Source of the DNA: Christiangramia sp. OXR-203
Lineage (GTDB): Bacteria; Bacteroidota; Bacteroidia; Flavobacteriales; Flavobacteriaceae
Assembly (NCBI RefSeq): GCF_034372165.1
Contig: NZ_CP139698.1
Coordinates: 3,100,001-3,164,000 of the forward strand
DNA: 64,000 nucleotides
Direction: 5' to 3'
Of the stretch, positions 23,485 to 33,076 are shown piece by piece. How positions within the stretch are numbered: the stretch's first letter is position 1; every line of letters begins with the position of its first letter. The notes beneath the pieces were generated by a model. It had not been told where the DNA came from. It worked only from the letters and a program-made list of their open reading frames with translations, and did not search any database. The translations under genes and the position numbers were made by a program.

Positions 23485-24923
23485 GTTGGTCATTAGTAGA
23501 AATAGTCATTTATATTGTAGTGCCTTTTTTGTCATTGGCGATATTGTTTTATGCTCTTCACGATAGTGAGCCAAAGAAGAAAACTGATAAAAAGTATCAA
23601 GTCACATTCCCGACCAAATCGGGAAAGTTTAAAATAGAGAACATTAAACGCGGTGCATCCGTTATTGGATCTGCCGGTAGTGGAAAAACCGAAAGCGTGG
23701 TCTATGGATTTTTGAAGCATTTTCGTGAAAACGGTTTCTGTGGCATCATTCACGACTACAAGGATTTTGAGCTGACCGAAATGGCTTATCCGCTTTTCGC
23801 AGATTGTAACATTCCTATGAAGATCATTTCTTTTGACAAGATTGTCCATCGGGTTAACCCTATTGCACCTTGGTATTTGGAAAATGAGGAAAGCGTAAAC
23901 GAAGTGTCGAGGGTTTTGATCGAAAACCTTTTGGAACAACGAGAATCCGGAGCTAATGGAACTACCAAATTCTTTAACGATGCTGCCGAAGGTTTGATAG
24001 GTGGTTTGATTTGGAAGTTGAAAACCGATTATCCACAGTTCTGCACCTTGCCACATTTGATAGCCATTTATCAAATGCTTGATACCGATAGCCTGGTGCA
24101 ATTCTTGGAAACCAATACCACATCGAGAGCAATGGCGGACGCATTTATTAGCGGTAAGGATTCTGACAGACAGACGGCTGGTGTAAAAAGTACCCTGGCC
24201 AATGCGCTGAAACGCATCAGCACCCAACGCATTTTTATGGCATTGTCCGCAGATGAAGTACCGTTGAACATAAATAATGAAGAAAATCCAGCGGTCATTT
24301 CCGTAGTGAATAATCCCAAATTTGAGACGTCCTATTCACCCGTCATTGCCACGATAATACACACCATTACCAAGCAGATGAGTGTGCGTAATTCCAGACC
24401 CTCATTTCTATTGATGGAAGAAGCACCAACCATTCGTTTACTCAATATGCACCGGATTCCAGCAACGCTGCGAAGCTATGATATCGCCACCATTTATGTA
24501 ATGCAGGATAAGATTCAAAATGATATGATGTACGGCGATAAGGCAAGCAAGGCGATTCTCAGCAACCTATCATATCAGTTTTTTGGCAAGGTCAACGACC
24601 CAGATACGGCCAAATATTACGAGCGCTTTTTTGAAATCATAAAGAATCCAACAAAAAGCGTCAGTAAGGCTGCAAACATCTTTAAAACAGACACCCGAAT
24701 TACCAAAGGCGAAAGAGAGGTTTCCAAAAGAAGAGCGGATATTTTCTTTAGATTAAAACAAGGTGAGTTTGTCACCTTTGCTGATGGGAAGGACAAGAAA
24801 GTTAGGTTCAGGTTGTCAAAGATTCAAAGGCAACTTCCGCAGGAAACTAAGCCATATTCAGATGCTGATTTGAGAGCTAATTTTGAGCGGGTTTATGATG
24901 AGGCAAGGTCGATTTTCAAATGA
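23481..24923 (+). CDS. mobC: VirD4/TraG-type coupling ATPase
   Basis: 480 residues. One N-terminal membrane segment (residues 5-25) with a short tail, Walker A GSAGSGKT near residue 68, a central all-alpha region, Walker B-like FLLMEEAPT near 310, and the TraM-recognition-type C-terminal region with YVMQDKIQ. This is the conjugative coupling protein that brings the relaxase-DNA complex to the mating pore at the inner membrane. The N-terminal region is shorter than in VirD4, as in MobC of Bacteroides elements. It is the last gene of the mob operon; a 12-bp tandem repeat follows its stop. Confidence 0.92.
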   Translation: MSWSLVEIVIYIVVPFLSLAILFYALHDSEPKKKTDKKYQVTFPTKSGKFKIENIKRGASVIGSAGSGKTESVVYGFLKHFRENGFCGIIHDYKDFELTEMAYPLFADCNIPMKIISFDKIVHRVNPIAPWYLENEESVNEVSRVLIENLLEQRESGANGTTKFFNDAAEGLIGGLIWKLKTDYPQFCTLPHLIAIYQMLDTDSLVQFLETNTTSRAMADAFISGKDSDRQTAGVKSTLANALKRISTQRIFMALSADEVPLNINNEENPAVISVVNNPKFETSYSPVIATIIHTITKQMSVRNSRPSFLLMEEAPTIRLLNMHRIPATLRSYDIATIYVMQDKIQNDMMYGDKASKAILSNLSYQFFGKVNDPDTAKYYERFFEIIKNPTKSVSKAANIFKTDTRITKGEREVSKRRADIFFRLKQGEFVTFADGKDKKVRFRLSKIQRQLPQETKPYSDADLRANFERVYDEARSIFK

Positions 24924-24929
24924 ATTGAA

Positions 24930-24965
24930 GGTAGTACAATAGGTGGTGTAATAGGTGGTCAAATC
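24930..24965 (+). repeat. Three tandem 12-bp repeats
   Basis: GGTAGTACAATA, GGTGGTGTAATA and GGTGGTCAAATC follow one another directly, six bases after the coupling-protein stop codon. Function unknown; the rest of the 230-bp gap up to the receptor gene holds a TACATTTG -7-like box at 25113-25120 and nothing else I recognise. Confidence 0.6.
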
Positions 24966-25153
24966 GCTTAGAAATATTGAAACTATCTCTTTTAGATTTC
25001 GATTGTCAAGCAACTAGTACCTTTAGTGCTGGCTTTAAGCAGTAAATGGTTCTAGCAAAAATATTATCCAAAACCTTTCTTCATTTTGTTTAGAATAATT
25101 CCAGATAATTTTTACATTTGCACTTTATTTTTAATCAATCTAAATAAATATAG

Positions 25154-27580
25154 ATGAGATTTAGACTTTTTCTAACCACTTTTTTATTTGTTTTTACAAC
25201 AATAAACGCACAGACTGGAACCGTTTCTGGAAACGTGACAGATGGAAATAACAATCCTGTAATGGGTGTCAATATAATGCTGTTGGGAACCTCTCTTGGA
25301 GGTGAGACCGATTTTGACGGTAACTTTTCAATTGACAAAATCCCATCGGGCGATTATGTATTGAAACTGTCCTATTTGGGCTTTAAATCAAAAGAAATAG
25401 GTATTAGCGTTGGTACTAATCAAACTATCGAACTGGGAAAACTCATTCTTTACGAGGGAAACGAAGTGCTTAGCGAAGTAGTGGTACAAGGTGAGCGCAG
25501 GAATAAATTTTCGCGCAAGCAGACGGCTTATGTGGCCAAACTGCCTTTAAGGGATATTGAAAACACCCAAGTATATAGTACCGTTACGACAGAGCTCTTG
25601 GAATCCCAAGTGGTCACCAATTTTGATGATGCGCTGAAAAATGCCACAGGAGTGGAAAATCTTTGGGCTTCCACAGGTCGTGGTGGTGATGGTGCCGGCT
25701 ATTACGCATTAAGAGGGTTTTCCGTTCAACCACAATTGGTAAACGGCCTTCCTGGATTGACCAACGGAACCATCAACCCTGCAAACATTGAGCGTATCGA
25801 GGTCATCAAAGGGCCTTCAGCTACTTTGTTCGGTAATGCGGTTTCTTCGTATGGTGGTCTCATAAATGTTGTGACCAAGAAGCCATACATAGGTACAGGA
25901 GGTTCGCTGTCCTATACGGCCGGTTCCTTTGGTCTTAATCAGATTGTTGGCGATTTCAATACCGCTTTGGATAAAAACGAAAATCTATATTTCAGACTGA
26001 ATTCATCATACATAACGGAAAAGAGTTTTCAGGATGCCGGATTTAGAAAAACCTTTTTTGTAGCCCCATCACTTTCCTATCGGGTAAACAACAGGTTGTC
26101 GTTTTCATTTTATGGCGAAATCACCCAGGCCGAACAGACGAATCCCACCTTTTTGTTCTTGAACAGAAACGCACCTACCGAAGCCCAAAATCTCGATGAA
26201 CTGAATTACAACAATAAATTGTCCTTTACAAGCAATGAGTTGACACTTAAAAATCCAACACAGAATTACCGTGTGGAAATGGACTATAAGCTCTCGGATG
26301 CCTGGCAGTCTCAAACCCTTTTATCTACGAGTGCCACTTCCACAAACGGCTATTACACCTATCTTTTTGAATTTGGAATTCTTCCAGATGATGCCTTCAC
26401 ACGATTTGTGAGTAAGCAAAATTCCAAGACCAACACCACGGACATCCAACAGAATTTTATAGGTGATTTCAAGGTGGCCGGATTGCGCAATAGGATGGTT
26501 GTAGGCTTGGATTACCTAAACGTAAATACGACCGACAACAGCAGCGGATTTGTTTTCTATGGAAACACGACCCCAGAGGGTGTGGCAAGCGGCGATAATC
26601 CATTTACCCCTGATGTTGTTGAAGACGACACCTTTCCGCTATCCACCGCAGGTGTCGATGCGGCCTTGGAAGATGTTGCCATTGGAAATAACAATTCAGA
26701 ATTCAGCATTTACAGCCTCTATGTTTCAGATGTTATTAATTTTACACCAAAACTGTCATTGATGCTGGGACTGCGATTGGACCGTTTTGACAACGATGGC
26801 GATTTACTAAACGATGAGGATGATTTTGAACAAACGGCACTTTCCCCAAAAGTGGGTGTCCTTTATCAACTCATTGAGAATAAGATTTCCTTGTTTACGA
26901 ACTATCAAAATGGATTCAACAATGTCGCGCCAAGATTGGTAGGCGACCCAGAAGCGGGTCCTCAGACTCTGCAGACCTTTGACCCAGAACAAGCCAATCA
27001 ATTTGAAGGTGGTTTGAAAGCCAACCTGTTTGCGAATCGATTGACAGGTTCCATCAGCTACTATGACATCACCGTGAAAAACAGGGTCATTCAAGACCCT
27101 TCCAATCCTTTTAATTTTATCGCGAATGGGGAAATCGAAAGCAAAGGTTTGGAAGTGGAACTGAATGCCAACCCAATTGATGGTCTTAACATCAGAGGTG
27201 GCTATAGTTATAATGACAGTAAGACCACGAAAACGGACGACCCTTTGATTCTTAACAAAAGACCGCTGGAAGCAGGTCCCAAAAATCTGTATAATTTTTG
27301 GACGACCTATGCCTTCCAAAATGAAACCCTCAGAGGTTTCGGACTTGGGTTCGGTCTTAATGGTGCAAGTGAACGATTTGTTAAGAACTATACAACAACA
27401 GGCGATTTTACCTTGCCAGCCTACACGGTCTATAATGCATCCGCGTTCTATGAAGCCGACAGATACCGCATCAGCCTTAAATTGAACAATGTGACCAATC
27501 TGGAATATTATAAAGGTTGGACGACCATAAATCCGCAGCAACCACGAGGAGTTTTGGCCAATGTAACTTATAAATTTTAA
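25154..27580 (+). CDS. TonB-dependent outer-membrane receptor, siderophore type
   Basis: 808 residues. Signal peptide (1-19, ending TINAQ), then a CarboxypepD_reg-like domain (GTVSGNVTDGNNNPVMGVNIMLLG ... GDYVLKLSYLGFKSKEI, to ~105), plug domain (FDDALKNATGVENLW ... RGFSVQPQLVNGLPG ... IERIEVIKGPSATLFGNAVSSYGGLINVVTKKP, ~140-245) and a 22-strand barrel ending YKF. The plug motif series is that of ferric-siderophore receptors (FhuA/FoxA type). It lies 18 bp upstream of a PepSY reductase gene, an arrangement typical of siderophore uptake with reductive iron release. Iron-dependent control is likely but I see no clear Fur box. Confidence 0.92.
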   Translation: MRFRLFLTTFLFVFTTINAQTGTVSGNVTDGNNNPVMGVNIMLLGTSLGGETDFDGNFSIDKIPSGDYVLKLSYLGFKSKEIGISVGTNQTIELGKLILYEGNEVLSEVVVQGERRNKFSRKQTAYVAKLPLRDIENTQVYSTVTTELLESQVVTNFDDALKNATGVENLWASTGRGGDGAGYYALRGFSVQPQLVNGLPGLTNGTINPANIERIEVIKGPSATLFGNAVSSYGGLINVVTKKPYIGTGGSLSYTAGSFGLNQIVGDFNTALDKNENLYFRLNSSYITEKSFQDAGFRKTFFVAPSLSYRVNNRLSFSFYGEITQAEQTNPTFLFLNRNAPTEAQNLDELNYNNKLSFTSNELTLKNPTQNYRVEMDYKLSDAWQSQTLLSTSATSTNGYYTYLFEFGILPDDAFTRFVSKQNSKTNTTDIQQNFIGDFKVAGLRNRMVVGLDYLNVNTTDNSSGFVFYGNTTPEGVASGDNPFTPDVVEDDTFPLSTAGVDAALEDVAIGNNNSEFSIYSLYVSDVINFTPKLSLMLGLRLDRFDNDGDLLNDEDDFEQTALSPKVGVLYQLIENKISLFTNYQNGFNNVAPRLVGDPEAGPQTLQTFDPEQANQFEGGLKANLFANRLTGSISYYDITVKNRVIQDPSNPFNFIANGEIESKGLEVELNANPIDGLNIRGGYSYNDSKTTKTDDPLILNKRPLEAGPKNLYNFWTTYAFQNETLRGFGLGFGLNGASERFVKNYTTTGDFTLPAYTVYNASAFYEADRYRISLKLNNVTNLEYYKGWTTINPQQPRGVLANVTYKF

Positions 27581-27598
27581 AATGCTTCGATTATAGCA

Positions 27599-28741
27599 AT
27601 GACCTTTAAACAAATCACAAGAACCGTACATAAAATACTCGGGCTTTCGAGTGGCATCGTCGTATTTATTGTGGCGATAACGGGTGCAATGTGGGCGTTT
27701 AAAGATGAATTTAAGAGTTTGTCGGATGGTTATAAAACCGTAACGGTTCAGGATAAAATGGTGTTGTCACCTACTCAGGTCAAGGCAATAGCGAATGATA
27801 TTTTTCCCGGGAAAGCGTTGCACGGTACGGTATATAGCAGACCTGGACAAGCTATCGAAGCGATTTATTATCAGGAAGAACCGCTTTTTTATCAAAGCGC
27901 GTTTCTCGACCCGTATTCGGGAGAGGTATTGCATATTGAAGACCACTTGAGCGGTTTTTTTGCTTTTGTGCTGGACGGCCATATGCATCTCTGGCTACCG
28001 GATGCCTTAGGCGAACAGGTCGTTGGAATAGCGATACTGATATTTTTAGTGATGGTCATTTCGGGTATTATACTGTGGTGGCCGAAGAAACGGAAAAACC
28101 TTAATCAACGACTCAAGTTCAAATGGAAAGATACCACAAGATGGCGACGCAAGAATTTTGACCTGCATTCCATCGGCGGATTTTACGCTTGTCTTTTCGC
28201 GCTCATTTTTGCGGTTACGGGACTTGCAATGTCCTACGATTGGTTTCAGTCTGGGATCTATGCGGTATTGGGCGGTGACAAAAATGTAATGTTTCTGATT
28301 CCTGAAAGCGAACAAAAATTTAAAGCGACTTCTGAAGCCAAACCTATTGATAGGCTACTGCCCAAACTCTGGAAGGAAAATCCACAGGCCGAAAGTTTTG
28401 AAATTCATTATCCGCACGCTGCGACCAACAGTATTTATATAGAAGTCTCTAACACGGATGGTGTTTACTATGATTCCGATTATCTCTTTTTCGACCAAAA
28501 TAGCTTGGCACCGATACCTTCCGAAACCATTTATCGAAAATACAAAGAAATGGCATTGTCGGACAAAATCCTGCGGATGAACTATGACATTCACGTAGGT
28601 GCCATTGCGGGACTTCCAGGAAAAATATTGGTCTTTCTTATTAGCATATTGATTGCAAGTCTTCCCGTAACCGGATTTCTCATTTATTTGGGGAAACAGA
28701 GAAAAACTAGGAAAGTAACCAAGGTACTTAAAGTTGAATGA
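27599..28741 (+). CDS. PepSY-TM protein (FoxB/PiuB-like siderophore reductase)
   Basis: 380 residues. N-terminal PepSY_TM helix (ITRTVHKILGLSSGIVVFIVAITGAMWAF), a periplasmic PepSY region, the HMHLWLPDALGEQVVGIAI motif (about 128-150), two central helices (VFLVMVISGIILWWPKKRK; GGFYACLFALIFAVTGLAMSY), a second PepSY region and a last helix (KILVFLISILIASLPVTGFLIYLGK). Paired membrane His residues may bind haem, as in inner-membrane ferric-siderophore reductases. It is co-transcribed with the TonB-dependent receptor, so it probably releases iron from the imported siderophore. Confidence 0.85.
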   Translation: MTFKQITRTVHKILGLSSGIVVFIVAITGAMWAFKDEFKSLSDGYKTVTVQDKMVLSPTQVKAIANDIFPGKALHGTVYSRPGQAIEAIYYQEEPLFYQSAFLDPYSGEVLHIEDHLSGFFAFVLDGHMHLWLPDALGEQVVGIAILIFLVMVISGIILWWPKKRKNLNQRLKFKWKDTTRWRRKNFDLHSIGGFYACLFALIFAVTGLAMSYDWFQSGIYAVLGGDKNVMFLIPESEQKFKATSEAKPIDRLLPKLWKENPQAESFEIHYPHAATNSIYIEVSNTDGVYYDSDYLFFDQNSLAPIPSETIYRKYKEMALSDKILRMNYDIHVGAIAGLPGKILVFLISILIASLPVTGFLIYLGKQRKTRKVTKVLKVE

Positions 28742-28828
28742 TTGAATAAAAGTTGGAAATTGAAGTCTAGCCTTTTATGTTGCATATTATCAACAAAAAC
28801 AATTTATTTGTTGTAAATAGACATCAAA

Positions 28829-29116
28829 TTGAACTCAAAGAAAGCTATTTTACTGCCCAAGTACCAAAAGGTTTTTGAGCAGTTGGGCGAGAACATCAAG
28901 TTGGCTAGGAAGCGAAGGAAGCTCACGACCGCGCAGGTATCCGAGCGGGCTGGAATTAACCGGACTACACTTTACAGAATTGAAAAAGGGGATACCGGTG
29001 TAGCCATAGGTTCCTATTTTAACGTGTTAAGGGTATTTAATTTGCACAACGACTTTTTGAAGCTGGCCAATGACGATGAGTTTGGCAGAAAATTACAGGA
29101 CCTTGATTTGTTGTAG
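28829..29116 (+). CDS. HipB-like XRE helix-turn-helix protein without a HipA partner
   Basis: 95 residues from a TTG start; the frame contains no internal Met, so an unusual start is required. XRE domain: IKLARKRRKLTTAQVSERAGINRTTLYRIEKGDTGVAIGSYFNVLRVF (about residues 25-75). The C-terminal LANDDEFGRKLQDLDLL is typical of HipB-type antitoxins that are normally followed by a HipA kinase. Here the next gene is unrelated, so either it is an orphan regulator, it has lost its toxin, or the next gene is its partner. A TTATTTG -7-like box lies about 20 bp upstream. Confidence 0.82.
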   Translation: MNSKKAILLPKYQKVFEQLGENIKLARKRRKLTTAQVSERAGINRTTLYRIEKGDTGVAIGSYFNVLRVFNLHNDFLKLANDDEFGRKLQDLDLL

Positions 29117-29167
29117 AATGGCAGGTGCATTTAAGCAATAGCTATTTAACAAACCAAAAAGAACTTA

Positions 29168-30160
29168 ATGATAGAAACTCAAATTTCGATATTAATAAAC
29201 CGGAAATCAGACATACAAGTGATAAAAGACTGTATTATAGGTAGTAACATTCAGTTCCCTGTGTATATCTGTGAGTATGAAGAAAACTTTACTGCCAATT
29301 TCACAAGTGAATACGAAGAGTGGGAATTAGACAAGGAAATACTCAATAGCTTTCCCGATTATGAATTTACCGAAAATCTTGAAAAAGGCCGTAAGGAAAT
29401 AAGATTACAGATATCTCGACATCAATCCCAATTATGTACTGATGGCTGGGGACGTCCGTTGGAAAATCCACTAAATGAAACCAAGTACCTAGTAAAAAAA
29501 TCCAAACCTAAAACAACAAAATTCAATCCGAGAATAACGGTATTGTTCGAAGAGGATGAACGGAACTACTATGTCCATATAGTTAACGGAATAAATAAAA
29601 GTACTAACGAAAAGGGCTTCTTGCTTCTTAATGAATTTAGAAATAGGGACGTGAACGACGAGTCTGAAATTTTTAAAGATACGCTCTACAAAACACCGCT
29701 TGAGGCATTTCATTATGCTCAGAACAAGATGGAAGTTATAGTAGATAGTGACTTTGAAGAATACTTGAAGAAAAAGAAAAAAGCAATAAGAAAAAAGCAA
29801 AGAATTCCCCGAAAAAAGGTTCGGGATTTTATCAATTCCTGTAACCGAAATGATTTGGATGGCATCTTTGAAAACCTTGGCGAAAATTTCATTTTTGAAA
29901 AGAAGGTAAAGTGGAAAACCGAATCGGAATTTAGTGGCGTTGAAGAGTTTAAGGAATACATAAAATCGAGGGACCAGGACCTATGCGGTATGGGTTTTAA
30001 AATTCGTACTTCTTGGAATATCGATTTGCCATTTAGTATTACTATCGGTGTTAAATATTTTCCGGATGAGGCCAAAAAGGATAATATGACGTTACAATAC
30101 AGACAATATATCTTTGAATTTAAAAACGAAAAAATAATGCGGATTACAGAAGAAAAGTAA
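29168..30160 (+). CDS. Uncharacterised protein with NTF2/SnoaL-like C-terminal part
   Basis: 330 residues, charged, no signal or membrane segment. I do not recognise the N-terminal ~220 residues, which contain a GWGRPLENPLNETKYLVKK segment and a very basic linker (EEYLKKKKKAIRKKQRIPRKK, about 198-218; Lys/Arg-rich). The last ~110 residues (from VRDFINSCNRNDLDGIFENL to IFEFKNEKIMRITEE) have the helix-then-curved-sheet spacing of the SnoaL/NTF2-like fold. It lies 51 bp after the orphan HipB-like gene on the same strand and convergent with the tra operon end, so it is ICE cargo, possibly a partner of that regulator. Confidence 0.6.
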   Translation: MIETQISILINRKSDIQVIKDCIIGSNIQFPVYICEYEENFTANFTSEYEEWELDKEILNSFPDYEFTENLEKGRKEIRLQISRHQSQLCTDGWGRPLENPLNETKYLVKKSKPKTTKFNPRITVLFEEDERNYYVHIVNGINKSTNEKGFLLLNEFRNRDVNDESEIFKDTLYKTPLEAFHYAQNKMEVIVDSDFEEYLKKKKKAIRKKQRIPRKKVRDFINSCNRNDLDGIFENLGENFIFEKKVKWKTESEFSGVEEFKEYIKSRDQDLCGMGFKIRTSWNIDLPFSITIGVKYFPDEAKKDNMTLQYRQYIFEFKNEKIMRITEEK

Positions 30161-30287
30161 GTGCGTTACTCAAAAAAAGTGTAGCCAATTATCCATTCAA
30201 ACTCTTTATAAGAAAGCATAGGGATTGAATCCATAACGTGCTTTTTAAAGTAGAGTATTAACTAAATAAAGCTAACTAACAAGGACC

Positions 30288-30653
30288 CTAGAAAGGCCCA
30301 TTATCCCGTGGCCCATTATGCGTAACCTTCCATTGGCCATCTTCTTGAATTAGCTTAAAGACACCGGGTTTTGGGTCGTAGGCAGTTGAATATTTAATCC
30401 AGGCCACTTCCCCTTCCATTGCTTCATCGACCACCTTAAAATCTGCTGCTGAGCTTTTTTCTTGGACAAACATTTCCTGTATGCTGGATAGATTGTCATA
30501 GCCTTCGGCGGTAGTGTGCTTCTTTAGTGTGGCCTTATCGCCGTGGTAGAAGCTTTCGGCGACGACTTTGGCGGTTTCCGATGGGGTCAGGTTTTTGCTT
30601 TCTGAACACGACAGAAAGGAAACGAGCAAAGTGCAAATCAATATATGTTTCAT
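30288..30653 (-). CDS. DUF4878-like lipoprotein at the end of the tra operon
   Basis: 121 residues with a lipobox (LVSFLSC, Cys ~16) and a small NTF2-like DUF4878 domain (SETAKVVAESFYHGDKATLKKHTTAEGYDNL ... EDGQWKVTHNGP). It starts 7 bp after traN stops, so it is the last gene of the conjugation operon. Lipoproteins at this position may help seat the pore in the outer membrane or act in exclusion; neither is proven. Its fold is of the same class as the C-terminal part of the unknown gene that converges with it, though the sequences are not alike. Confidence 0.75.
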   Translation of the reverse strand: MKHILICTLLVSFLSCSESKNLTPSETAKVVAESFYHGDKATLKKHTTAEGYDNLSSIQEMFVQEKSSAADFKVVDEAMEGEVAWIKYSTAYDPKPGVFKLIQEDGQWKVTHNGPRDNGPF

Positions 30654-30660
30654 AATGCAT

Positions 30661-31500
30661 TCAATTTGGGTTATTAATCATTCGATGCGGGATTTTCAAT
30701 TTTATGTTGCGTTCCCCGTTTTTCTCGTTCAGTTCCAGAATGACCCGGCGCTCATCGGATATGGAAAATTTTGGCATCACATAAACCAATCTTGAATTTG
30801 TGCCTTCTTTTATTTTAGACGGCAGTTGATGCTTGTGAAGCGTTTCCTTGTATATACGCTGCAAGCTTTTACTTTTGCCTTTTTGCCGGGTTTCTACGAA
30901 CAGATTCAAAAAATTCAAATCATAATCCAAGGATGAATTGTTTTCGATTTGAATGACAAAATAAAGTTCCTCTTTCTCAAAAGCGATGTTCTCAAGATTC
31001 AGCACGACACCTTCCTTTCGTTTCTGTTTTAAGGCCACGCGCTTCTGATTATTCAAGAGATACGAGCAAAACCGTTCGTAATATTGACGTCTGCTTAGCG
31101 GTGCTTTCGGGATGTCCGTTACCGCTGTTTCGTCCTCAGCTGCCCTATTTTCGTTCCCGATACTACTAGCTTCCTCAATGAAATAATTCAGCTTTGAAAT
31201 TTCAGCCTTATACTTTACAATATACGAAAAAATAGATCCATCTCGGTTGATTACCAGTAGATTGCTTTCCTTTCCAGGCTTGGCTTGAAGCAGACCTAAA
31301 TGCTGTTCCTTTTCTCGGTTGAATGTAAAAACGAAGTTATCCGACCCCGTGATGCCCTGACGAATGGGTTGCGGAAAAAACAGTGCAACATTCTTGGTGT
31401 CGTTGGCATAAATGGTATCGAGGGTAACGGGTTGTTGGGCATTTGCTTCCCCGAAGACGATAAGAAACATTAGAACTGTAATTGGGATATGTGATTTCAT
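30661..31500 (-). CDS. traN: Conjugative transposon protein TraN (VirB9-like)
   Basis: 279 residues with a signal peptide (ending ANAQQ, ~22). The beta-rich N-terminal half (YANDTKNVALFFPQPIRQGITGSDNFVFTFNRE) and C-terminal half (VVLNLENIAFEKEELYFVIQIENNSSLDYDLNFLNLFVETR) match the TraN/DUF4138 family. It is the outer-membrane-complex subunit of Bacteroides-type conjugation systems and is thought to act like VirB9. It follows traM by 31 bp in the operon order E-F-G-I-J-K-M-N. Confidence 0.9.
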   Translation of the reverse strand: MKSHIPITVLMFLIVFGEANAQQPVTLDTIYANDTKNVALFFPQPIRQGITGSDNFVFTFNREKEQHLGLLQAKPGKESNLLVINRDGSIFSYIVKYKAEISKLNYFIEEASSIGNENRAAEDETAVTDIPKAPLSRRQYYERFCSYLLNNQKRVALKQKRKEGVVLNLENIAFEKEELYFVIQIENNSSLDYDLNFLNLFVETRQKGKSKSLQRIYKETLHKHQLPSKIKEGTNSRLVYVMPKFSISDERRVILELNEKNGERNIKLKIPHRMINNPN

Positions 31501-31531
31501 AAGAATGGATTTTTGATGGTCTAAATGACCC

Positions 31532-32461
31532 TCATAGTTTTGATTTTAACAGTAATCGGTAATTATTGAGTATGGTGACCTTTACGTTCCGGTTCCTTCG
31601 TCTGAAGACCTGAGTAATGCCGCTTACTTGCGGGACGGATGGAATGTTGATGTCACCAATCACATCATCAAGCACCTCGGTGGTGACCTCGGCCCTGAAA
31701 TTGTTTTCCACATAAATCCCTTCGCTACCGTCCTGCAAATCGAAGGCCTTTAAGCTGGTGGGATGGTGATTGATGTTTTCAATGTCAATCAGGGCACGGT
31801 TGGGCTGAAAACTGATAAAGCCGAAAACAGGTGTATGTGCCGGCATCAATTTTCCATTGATAAATGCGGCTTCGGTCAACCGCATCCTCAGACGGCTATT
31901 GGCCTGAACCACTTGGTCACCATCGACGACCACGCCAATTGACTCATCGGTATTTCCAAGAAGGGTCTGTTCGTTGACCTTTGGCGCAGCGGCAAAAAAG
32001 AGCTGATGTTCCAAGCCGAACTCTTTGGCCTGTATTTTCTGTTCCCGAAATACTTCAGCAGAGTCTATCTTCGGTTCTACATTTTCGGCACGTCTTCTTC
32101 GTACCGATGTACGAGTACTTCTTTCCGAATATTTTATCCTATTGGCCTTGTAGATGCTATCGACCACCCGTTGTTTTTCCAATTGTGGCAGGTCCGGATT
32201 GTAAATGCCAGCTGAATCGATGAGCTTTTCGTCATAGATGCTGGGCGCATTTGTTTCACGCACTTCCTTTAGGTCATTAATGGCATCCAGTTTGGAATCG
32301 TATTCCTTTTGGTTCTCTTCCAGTTCGGGCACTAAGGTTTGGTTCAGGTTTTCAGTTTCTGTTTCACCCCCATCCATAAGCATTACTGAATAGGATATGA
32401 GAAATATGAAAATGACAGTCAATACTGCTGCAAATACTATTTTATTCTTTTCTACTTTCAT
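31532..32461 (-). CDS. traM: Conjugative transposon protein TraM (VirB10-like)
   Basis: 309 residues. One N-terminal membrane helix (about 9-28), a long charged linker (30-150), then a beta-barrel-type C-terminal domain (ANSRLRMRLTEAAFINGKLMPAHTPVFGFI to RRRNRNVKVTILNNYRLLL). This is the TraM family, which spans the envelope like VirB10 and links the inner-membrane ATPases to the outer-membrane channel. It overlaps traK by 20 bp, showing tight translational coupling. Confidence 0.92.
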   Translation of the reverse strand: MKVEKNKIVFAAVLTVIFIFLISYSVMLMDGGETETENLNQTLVPELEENQKEYDSKLDAINDLKEVRETNAPSIYDEKLIDSAGIYNPDLPQLEKQRVVDSIYKANRIKYSERSTRTSVRRRRAENVEPKIDSAEVFREQKIQAKEFGLEHQLFFAAAPKVNEQTLLGNTDESIGVVVDGDQVVQANSRLRMRLTEAAFINGKLMPAHTPVFGFISFQPNRALIDIENINHHPTSLKAFDLQDGSEGIYVENNFRAEVTTEVLDDVIGDINIPSVPQVSGITQVFRRRNRNVKVTILNNYRLLLKSKL

Positions 32462-33065
32462 CGTTTAATTTTTTAAGCGTGTTCTCGAAATAATTGGTAA
32501 TCAACAAACCGTGTGGATTGTTAGGAAAGTTCCGGTCCACCATACTCAGGTTGCCGGTGGAAACCAGTTCGTAGGTATCGACGATACTTCCCCTATTGAT
32601 TTCAAAAATGGTAACGGTCCTAAAGGCATAAGAGCCGTTCTTCTCATCGATTTTAGAATCAATACTCAATACTTCCTGTACCAAGGAATACTGCAACAGG
32701 CGGTTGTATACACCATCCGACTTTTTTTGTCGATAAAGATTGTCTACAGAGCTGTTGCCCAGCCAGAGTGCTTTTTCCAGATTCTTTTCGTAATTACTGG
32801 CATCGATGTTATAGAAATAGGTGTGGAAGAGTTCCAGATGCGCCAAAGCCTCGACTTTGAAATTCTCTTTTTGGGTGACCAACTTTAGGGGTATGATGCT
32901 GCCGTCCGTGTTAATGGCGAAAGCGCTGTTCAGCACTTTTTTATTGGCAGAAAAGGCTGTCCACAATGCAATAGAGCTGGACAGGAAGGCAAAAATGACG
33001 ACCGCCAACACGATGAACCGATTGAGTTTTAAAACCTTGTAAATATCTTGGTATGGTGTTTTCAT
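32442..33065 (-). CDS. traK: Conjugative transposon protein TraK (VirB8-like)
   Basis: 207 residues. A short cytoplasmic tail, one membrane helix (about residues 16-35: FIVLAVVIFAFLSSSIALW), then a periplasmic NTF2-like domain (LAHLELFHTYFYNIDASNYEKNLEKALWLGN ... VTIFEINRGSIVDTYELVSTG). This is the TraK family, a VirB8-like scaffold that nucleates the secretion channel at the inner membrane. It is 12 bp after traJ and overlaps traM. Confidence 0.93.
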   Translation of the reverse strand: MKTPYQDIYKVLKLNRFIVLAVVIFAFLSSSIALWTAFSANKKVLNSAFAINTDGSIIPLKLVTQKENFKVEALAHLELFHTYFYNIDASNYEKNLEKALWLGNSSVDNLYRQKKSDGVYNRLLQYSLVQEVLSIDSKIDEKNGSYAFRTVTIFEINRGSIVDTYELVSTGNLSMVDRNFPNNPHGLLITNYFENTLKKLNDESRKE

Positions 33066-33076
33066 AAATCTTGAAG

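Noticed and set aside
28829-30160. A complete HipBA toxin-antitoxin system
   Set aside because: The HipB-like protein is present, but no HipA kinase motifs occur in the next gene or anywhere nearby.
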